DNA of 64,000 bases, from assembly GCF_900460245.1 (NCBI RefSeq), contig NZ_UHIP01000001.1:2170001-2234000 (forward strand), written 5' to 3'. How positions within the stretch are numbered: the stretch's first letter is position 1; each line of letters starts with the position of its first letter. Position numbers and translations under genes: made by a program. Positions 59,784-64,000 of this stretch are shown piece by piece. The notes beneath the pieces were generated by a model. The model saw only the letters and a program-made list of their open reading frames with translations. It was not told where the DNA came from and did no database searches. Source of the DNA: Vibrio fluvialis (lineage in GTDB: Bacteria; Pseudomonadota; Gammaproteobacteria; Enterobacterales; Vibrionaceae).

Positions 59784-61448
59784 ATGCTGGCTCATTTAAG
59801 TGTGAATAACTTTGCGATTGTAAAATCTCTGCAGCTTGAGCTGTCAAAAGGAATGACCACGATTACCGGTGAAACTGGTGCGGGTAAATCTATTGCGATA
59901 GACGCGTTGGGTCTTTGTTTAGGTGGCCGCGCAGAAGCCAGTATGGTGCGACAAGGTGAAGAGAAAACCGAAGTCAGCGCCGCTTTTGTACTTGATAACA
60001 ATATTCACGCAACACGTTGGTTAGAAGATAACGATCTGCTGGACGGCAAGGATTGCATTCTGCGCCGTACCATCACTAAAGACGGCCGCTCAAGAGCCTT
60101 CATTAACGGCAGCCCTGTTCCGCTGTCGCAACTCAAATCCCTAGGCCAACTGCTGATCAACATTCATGGTCAGCACGCCCACCAACAACTGATGAAACCG
60201 GAATATCAACTGACTATGCTGGATCAGTATGCCGGGCACATCGACTTGTTAAAAAAAACACGCTTGACCTATCAAGCTTGGCGTCAGGCCAACAACCAAT
60301 TGAAGCAACTGAAAGAAAACAGCCAACAAAATCTGGCCCAGTTGCAGCTGTTGGAGTACCAGATCAAAGAGCTCAACGAGCTGGCGATCGGTGAAGAAGA
60401 GTATGCGGAACTCGAACAAGAACACAAACGCCTGTCAAACAGCGGCGATCTCGCGATCAACTGCCAAAAAGCCATCGAACTTTTGTACGAAGGTGAAGAA
60501 GTCAATGCGCTGAATATTCTGCAATCCGCCAGCCACACCCTGATTGAGCTGGCAGAATTAGACGGCAAACTCGGCGCGCTGCCGAACATGATTTCAGAAG
60601 CCATGATCCAGTTGGAAGAAGCCAATAGCGAGCTGCGTGGTTACCTGGACAGTATTGATGTCGATCCCGAGCGCATGGCATTTGTGGAAGAGCGTTATTC
60701 GCGCATCATGTCGCTGTCACGCAAACATCACGTGCTGCCGGAGGAGCTCTATCAACATCATCAGGATTTACTCCAACAGATCGCACAATTGGATTGCTCA
60801 GAAGAGAAAATGGATGAACTGGCCGCTGAAGTAGAAGCGAAATATCAGGCATTTGTTTCCGCGGCAGAAAAACTGAATAAATCGCGCAGTCGCTACGCCA
60901 AAGAACTGGATAAGCTCATCAGTCAGAGCATGCATGAACTCAGCATGGAGAAAGCACAGTTTAAGATTGATGTTTGCAATCAAGGTGGACATCCTTCGCC
61001 ACTCGGCTTTGACTCTGTCACTTTCTTGGTCTCCACCAACCCTGGTCAGCCTTTGCAACCGATCGCCAAAGTCGCCTCTGGTGGTGAACTTTCACGTATG
61101 TCGCTCGCGATTCAGGTCATCACTGCGCAGAAAGTGGATACGCCAAGTTTGATCTTCGATGAAGTGGATGTGGGTATTTCGGGCCCAACGGCTGCTGTCG
61201 TCGGGAAAATGTTGCGCACTCTGGGCGAATCCACTCAGGTACTCTGTGTCACTCACTTACCTCAGGTCGCCGGCTGCGGCCACAATCAGCTGTTTGTGGC
61301 TAAGCAAACCAAAGGCGGAAAAACCGAAACACAAATGGTCAAGCTCGATCAGGAGCAACGTGTGGCAGAACTGGCACGCCTGTTAGGTGGAAGCCAAATC
61401 ACCGAATCTACGCTGGCCAATGCCAAAGAACTGCTGATTGCTGCCTAG
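59784..61448 (+). CDS. recN: DNA repair protein RecN
   Basis: SMC-like ATPase that acts in double-strand-break repair and is strongly SOS-induced. The ATG at 59784 gives 554 residues ([16 protein letters not shown]). Walker A is [14 protein letters not shown] near residue 38. Long coiled coils span about 165-365. Walker B/signature region: [14 protein letters not shown] and [12 protein letters not shown]. It lies behind two LexA boxes. An in-frame start at 59760 would add eight residues. Confidence 0.97.
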   Translation: MLAHLSVNNFAIVKSLQLELSKGMTTITGETGAGKSIAIDALGLCLGGRAEASMVRQGEEKTEVSAAFVLDNNIHATRWLEDNDLLDGKDCILRRTITKDGRSRAFINGSPVPLSQLKSLGQLLINIHGQHAHQQLMKPEYQLTMLDQYAGHIDLLKKTRLTYQAWRQANNQLKQLKENSQQNLAQLQLLEYQIKELNELAIGEEEYAELEQEHKRLSNSGDLAINCQKAIELLYEGEEVNALNILQSASHTLIELAELDGKLGALPNMISEAMIQLEEANSELRGYLDSIDVDPERMAFVEERYSRIMSLSRKHHVLPEELYQHHQDLLQQIAQLDCSEEKMDELAAEVEAKYQAFVSAAEKLNKSRSRYAKELDKLISQSMHELSMEKAQFKIDVCNQGGHPSPLGFDSVTFLVSTNPGQPLQPIAKVASGGELSRMSLAIQVITAQKVDTPSLIFDEVDVGISGPTAAVVGKMLRTLGESTQVLCVTHLPQVAGCGHNQLFVAKQTKGGKTETQMVKLDQEQRVAELARLLGGSQITESTLANAKELLIAA

Positions 61449-61602
61449 CGCACAAAAAATGGATTTTTTGTTCAGGCTTTGCAACCTAATTCAAAAATCG
61501 TAGTCTCAACAAGCTCAGAGGATACAGGATGTTTTTACATCTGCTCTGAGCTTGTTTATTATCACCCCAGTTTTGAGTTTCATCAGCTATAGAATTTTGA
61601 AT

Positions 61603-61962
61603 ATGCAGTTTACCAAGTGGCTTGTTGCCCTTCCCCTAGCCTTGACCATGCTGTCTGGCTGTACTGTCCTAGAACGTCTGGTTTATCGTATCGATATTAA
61701 CCAAGGTAACTACATCGAACAGCAGGCTGTTGATCAGTTGAAGTTTGGTATGTCAAAAGAACAGGTCCGCTTCGTGCTGGGTTCACCTATGCTGGTTGAA
61801 AACGGTTACCCGGATACCTGGTATTACATTTACCACCACACAGCTGGCCACGAAGATCCTGTTCAGAAGAATTTGGTCGTGAGCTTTAACAACGGTGGCA
61901 CCTTAGTCAACATCGCTGGCGACTTCCAGCAAAGTGACAACTTCTTTGAAAGCCTGAACTGA
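61603..61962 (+). CDS. bamE: Outer-membrane protein assembly factor BamE
   Basis: Lipoprotein of the BAM complex, which inserts beta-barrel proteins into the outer membrane. The 119 residues from the ATG at 61603 carry a signal peptide ending LSGC and the SmpA/OmlA fold with [37 protein letters not shown] and DTWYYIYHH. The frame extends upstream to 61552, but that part is unconserved. The ribosome site is weak. It ends at a strong terminator. Confidence 0.95.
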   Translation: MQFTKWLVALPLALTMLSGCTVLERLVYRIDINQGNYIEQQAVDQLKFGMSKEQVRFVLGSPMLVENGYPDTWYYIYHHTAGHEDPVQKNLVVSFNNGGTLVNIAGDFQQSDNFFESLN

Positions 61963-61969
61963 TCGGGTA

Positions 61970-61998
61970 TGAAAAAAGCTCGCCTAAGCGAGCTTTTT
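61970..61998. terminator. Bidirectional terminator between bamE and rnfH
   Basis: AAAAAGCTCGC/GCGAGCTTTTT with a CTAA loop, T-runs on both strands, between convergent stops. Confidence 0.92.
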
Positions 61999-62008
61999 TA
62001 TTTTTATA

Positions 62009-62368
62009 TTATTCCGTATCTGCTTTTCGCGAAGCACTTGGTTTGCCACCCGTTACCGGATCCGCAGTACCTGCAGCCTTTGCCTGTTCAGCGCGCTTAC
62101 GGCGAATCTCTTTCGGGTCTGCCAACAACGGGCGATAGATTTCGATTCGGTCACGATCACGTACTGTTGCGTCCAGCTTAACGTTGCGGCTGAAAACACC
62201 CACTTTGTTTTTGCTCAGATCAATCTCAGGGTACATCTGCAAGATCCCTGAGGTCTGAATGATTTCTTCAACCGTCATGGTTTTATTCACCACCAGCGTC
62301 AGTACACGCTGCTCATGCGGAAGCGCATAAACCACTTCCACGTGAATCATGTCGGATTCAATACTCAT
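62009..62368 (-). CDS. rnfH: RnfH-family ubiquitin-like protein
   Basis: A 119-residue protein with a ubiquitin-like beta-grasp fold typical of the RnfH family: [20 protein letters not shown], an alpha helix in VEEIIQTSG, and [18 protein letters not shown] C-terminal strand (here [18 protein letters not shown]). The tail is basic and variable. Its start overlaps the ratA stop by four bases. The pair is conserved next to smpB and is often called a toxin-antitoxin pair, a role that remains debated. Confidence 0.9.
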   Translation of the reverse strand: MSIESDMIHVEVVYALPHEQRVLTLVVNKTMTVEEIIQTSGILQMYPEIDLSKNKVGVFSRNVKLDATVRDRDRIEIYRPLLADPKEIRRKRAEQAKAAGTADPVTGGKPSASRKADTE

Positions 62369-62799
62369 AGCGCATATACCTGTTTGGCACGTTTCGTAAA
62401 GGCATTGACCATATTGCTGGTGAGTTCGTTGAACACCTTACCAAACGCCATCTCGATCATCTTACTGGAGAACTCAAATTCCAGTTTCAGCTCTACCTTA
62501 CACGCCTGCTCATCCAGCGGCGTGAAATACCAGCCACCACGCAGAGTTCGGAACGGGCCGTCGACCAGATTCATGATGATCGATTCACCATGATTCAATT
62601 CATTAGAGGTGGTAAACGTTTTGCTGATGCCCGCTTTTGACACATCTACAGACGCCACCATTTTCTCACTCGATGCTTCAATAACACGCGAGCCAGAGCA
62701 TCCCGGTAAAAATTCCGGATAACGAGCTACATCATTCACTAAATGAAACATCTGATCTGCACTAAAAGACACCAGGGCAGAACGGCTGACTTGCTTCAT
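62365..62799 (-). CDS. ratA: RatA/Coq10-like START-domain protein
   Basis: A 144-residue single START/polyketide-cyclase domain. Typical motifs are [18 protein letters not shown] and the C-terminal helix in [20 protein letters not shown]. Orthologues bind ubiquinone or, in E. coli, were reported to inhibit 70S ribosome formation (RatA toxin). The sequence does not settle which. It is coupled to rnfH and divergent from smpB. Confidence 0.9.
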   Translation of the reverse strand: MKQVSRSALVSFSADQMFHLVNDVARYPEFLPGCSGSRVIEASSEKMVASVDVSKAGISKTFTTSNELNHGESIIMNLVDGPFRTLRGGWYFTPLDEQACKVELKLEFEFSSKMIEMAFGKVFNELTSNMVNAFTKRAKQVYAL

Positions 62800-63025
62800 C
62801 TTTTCTCCTCACATTACCCAGAATTCTTGTTCAACCAACCTTTTATACTGAAGTTCATTCTTCTATCGGCCAATCGGGAATATCACGTTGCAGGGATTGT
62901 ACTTTTATCCCTGCACGACCTCAAGTTACTGCGTAAATCCCTCTTGAGCTCAACAGTCGTTAACCTTATGCTACGCAAAGAAAAGCATTTCCTAACCTTT
63001 CACCAATCCGTATAATGCGCCCACT

Positions 63026-63514
63026 ATGGTAAAGAAAAAATCAAACACAAAAGCGGGTAGCAACACTATCGCGCTGAACAAAAAAGCTCGCCATGAGTAT
63101 TTCATTGAAGATGAAATCGAAGCTGGCATGGAGCTACAAGGCTGGGAAGTTAAATCTCTACGCCAGGGTAAAGCCAACATCGCAGAAAGCTATGTATTCC
63201 TGCGTGACGGAGAAGCCTTTATCTCCGGGATGACGATTACACCACTACAACAAGCTTCAACGCACGTGGTCGCTAACCCGACTCGTGTGCGTAAATTGCT
63301 TTTGTCACGTCGTGAACTCGATAACCTATTTGGTCGTATTAACCGTGAAGGGATGACTTTGATAGCCACCGCGCTGTACTGGTCTCGCTCATGGGTAAAA
63401 ATCAAAATCGGTGTCGCAAAAGGTAAGAAACTGCACGACAAACGTGAAGATTTGAAAGACAAAGATTGGCAGCGCCAGAAAGCTCGCGTTATGAAGAGCA
63501 ATAACCTGCGTTAA
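63026..63514 (+). CDS. smpB: SsrA-binding protein SmpB
   Basis: Binds tmRNA and places it in the stalled ribosome for trans-translation. The 162 residues include the conserved [20 protein letters not shown] start, the [13 protein letters not shown] segment, and the basic C-terminal tail ([15 protein letters not shown]) that occupies the mRNA channel. The ssrA gene it serves begins 67 bases downstream. Confidence 0.97.
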   Translation: MVKKKSNTKAGSNTIALNKKARHEYFIEDEIEAGMELQGWEVKSLRQGKANIAESYVFLRDGEAFISGMTITPLQQASTHVVANPTRVRKLLLSRRELDNLFGRINREGMTLIATALYWSRSWVKIKIGVAKGKKLHDKREDLKDKDWQRQKARVMKSNNLR

Positions 63515-63539
63515 TCTTAACCACTTGAACGCATATGGC

Positions 63540-63567
63540 TAGACAGCAAAAGCTTTTCTGGTAGTAT
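63540..63567 (+). promoter_or_regulatory. ssrA promoter
   Basis: TAGACA and TAGTAT are 16 bases apart, about 15 bases upstream of the mature 5' end. It fits a short precursor processed by RNase P. Confidence 0.6.
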
Positions 63568-63581
63568 GCGAACAATACCTT

Positions 63582-63948
63582 GGGGCTGATTCAGGATTCG
63601 ACGGGAATTTTGAAGTCTAAGGTGCATGCCGAGGTGCGGTAGGCCTCGTTAACAAACCGCAAAAAAATAGTCGCAAACGACGAAAACTACGCACTAGCAG
63701 CTTAATACCCTGCTAAGAGCCCTTCCTCCCTAGCTTCCGCTTGTAAGACGGGGAAATCAGGAAGGTCAAACCCAATCAAGCTGGCGTGGATTCCCCCACC
63801 TGAGGGATGAACCGCGAGAATTAATTCAGGTTAGCCATTCGTTAGCGTGTCGGTTCGCAGGCGGTGGTGAAATTAAAGATCGACTAAGCATGTAGTACCA
63901 AAGATGAATGGTTTTCGGACGCGGGTTCAACTCCCGCCAGCTCCACCA
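63582..63948 (+). ncRNA. ssrA: Transfer-messenger RNA (tmRNA)
   Basis: Rescues stalled ribosomes and tags the nascent chain for proteolysis. The 5' end GGGGCTGA pairs with the 3' acceptor TCAGCCCC-like segment of the alanine acceptor, ending in the encoded CCA at 63946-63948. The tag frame GCA AAC GAC GAA AAC TAC GCA CTA GCA GCT TAA (63673-63705) encodes ANDENYALAA. The T-arm GGTTCAACTCC is present near the 3' end. About 367 nt, one-piece, with the usual pseudoknot region between. Confidence 0.97.
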
Positions 63949-63959
63949 ATTCATAGTTT

Positions 63960-63984
63960 AAAGACGTCTCATGGCGTCTTTTTT
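63960..63984 (+). terminator. Terminator after ssrA
   Basis: AAAGACG/CGTCTTT with an eight-base loop followed by a T-run, 12 bases past the tmRNA 3' end. Confidence 0.85.
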
Positions 63985-64000
63985 CTTGCCTGCAACAACC

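Overview
The window reads as chromosomal DNA from a Vibrio, probably close to V. cholerae, V. fluvialis or V. furnissii. The signs are a Na+-type PomA/PomB flagellar stator, a tmRNA with an ANDENYALAA-type tag, CsrB-family and GcvB small RNAs, MetJ, PurR, LexA and Zur operators of enterobacterial/vibrio type, and a gene order that (from memory) matches the V. cholerae chromosome 1 block from the trehalose genes to ssrA. The species is inferred. I see no insertion sequences, phage genes, CRISPR arrays, rRNA or tRNA genes. Almost everything is core genome on either strand.

Layout. 1-3253: trehalose PTS locus (treC partial, treB, treR, all minus) with two TreR operators and a likely CRP site. 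3326-4349: an MliC-type lysozyme-inhibitor lipoprotein and gmhB. 4441-7138: metNIQ methionine importer behind four met boxes. 7237-13467: zinc-ribbon protein and syd (minus), then queF, a TPR membrane protein with a decayed GGDEF domain, and a GGDEF protein (plus). 13850-19118: ppnN, xni, then rlmM, ygdD, an alpha/beta hydrolase and gcvA on minus. 19209-19418: GcvB sRNA, divergent from gcvA. 19571-22922: thiI and pomB-pomA, with a sigma-28 promoter. 23422-26456: xseB-ispA-dxs isoprenoid operon. 26526-31075: truC-yqcC, three small proteins of unknown function or general type, a CsrB-family sRNA on minus with an upstream VarA/UvrY-type box, and a small helix-turn-helix-like protein with the YaiI homologue. 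31126-34259: an AbgT transporter, a Zur-boxed pair of zinc-free ribosomal proteins (L36 and L31 type B), trmO. 34406-37376: proS and three small conserved proteins. 37503-43263: purL and mltF, divergent. 43265-43742: an unusual hairpin-rich interval leading to a 43-residue highly basic protein. 43839-49140: tadA, a LysR regulator, the formaldehyde-detoxification pair frmA-fghA, and a second AbgT transporter. 49433-52814: five minor-pilin genes. 52904-58638: dnaJ, dnaK, a dicarboxylate/amino-acid symporter and grpE, with sigma-32 promoters. 58783-63948: nadK, recN (two LexA boxes), bamE, rnfH, ratA, smpB and the tmRNA gene ssrA.

How the genes work together. Several blocks are complete functional units: trehalose uptake and cleavage; methionine import under MetJ; the Na+ stator; DXP pathway entry and farnesyl diphosphate synthesis; glutathione-dependent formaldehyde oxidation (FrmA then FghA); the DnaK/DnaJ/GrpE chaperone machine; trans-translation (SmpB plus tmRNA); and T4P minor pilins that prime pilus assembly. 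The two sRNAs tie the region to global control of amino-acid uptake (GcvB) and of CsrA (CsrB). No large undescribed system was found. The most interesting unexplained items are the 43-residue L34-like protein with its mutually exclusive hairpins, the decayed GGDEF domain on the TPR protein, and the structured leader of ppnN.
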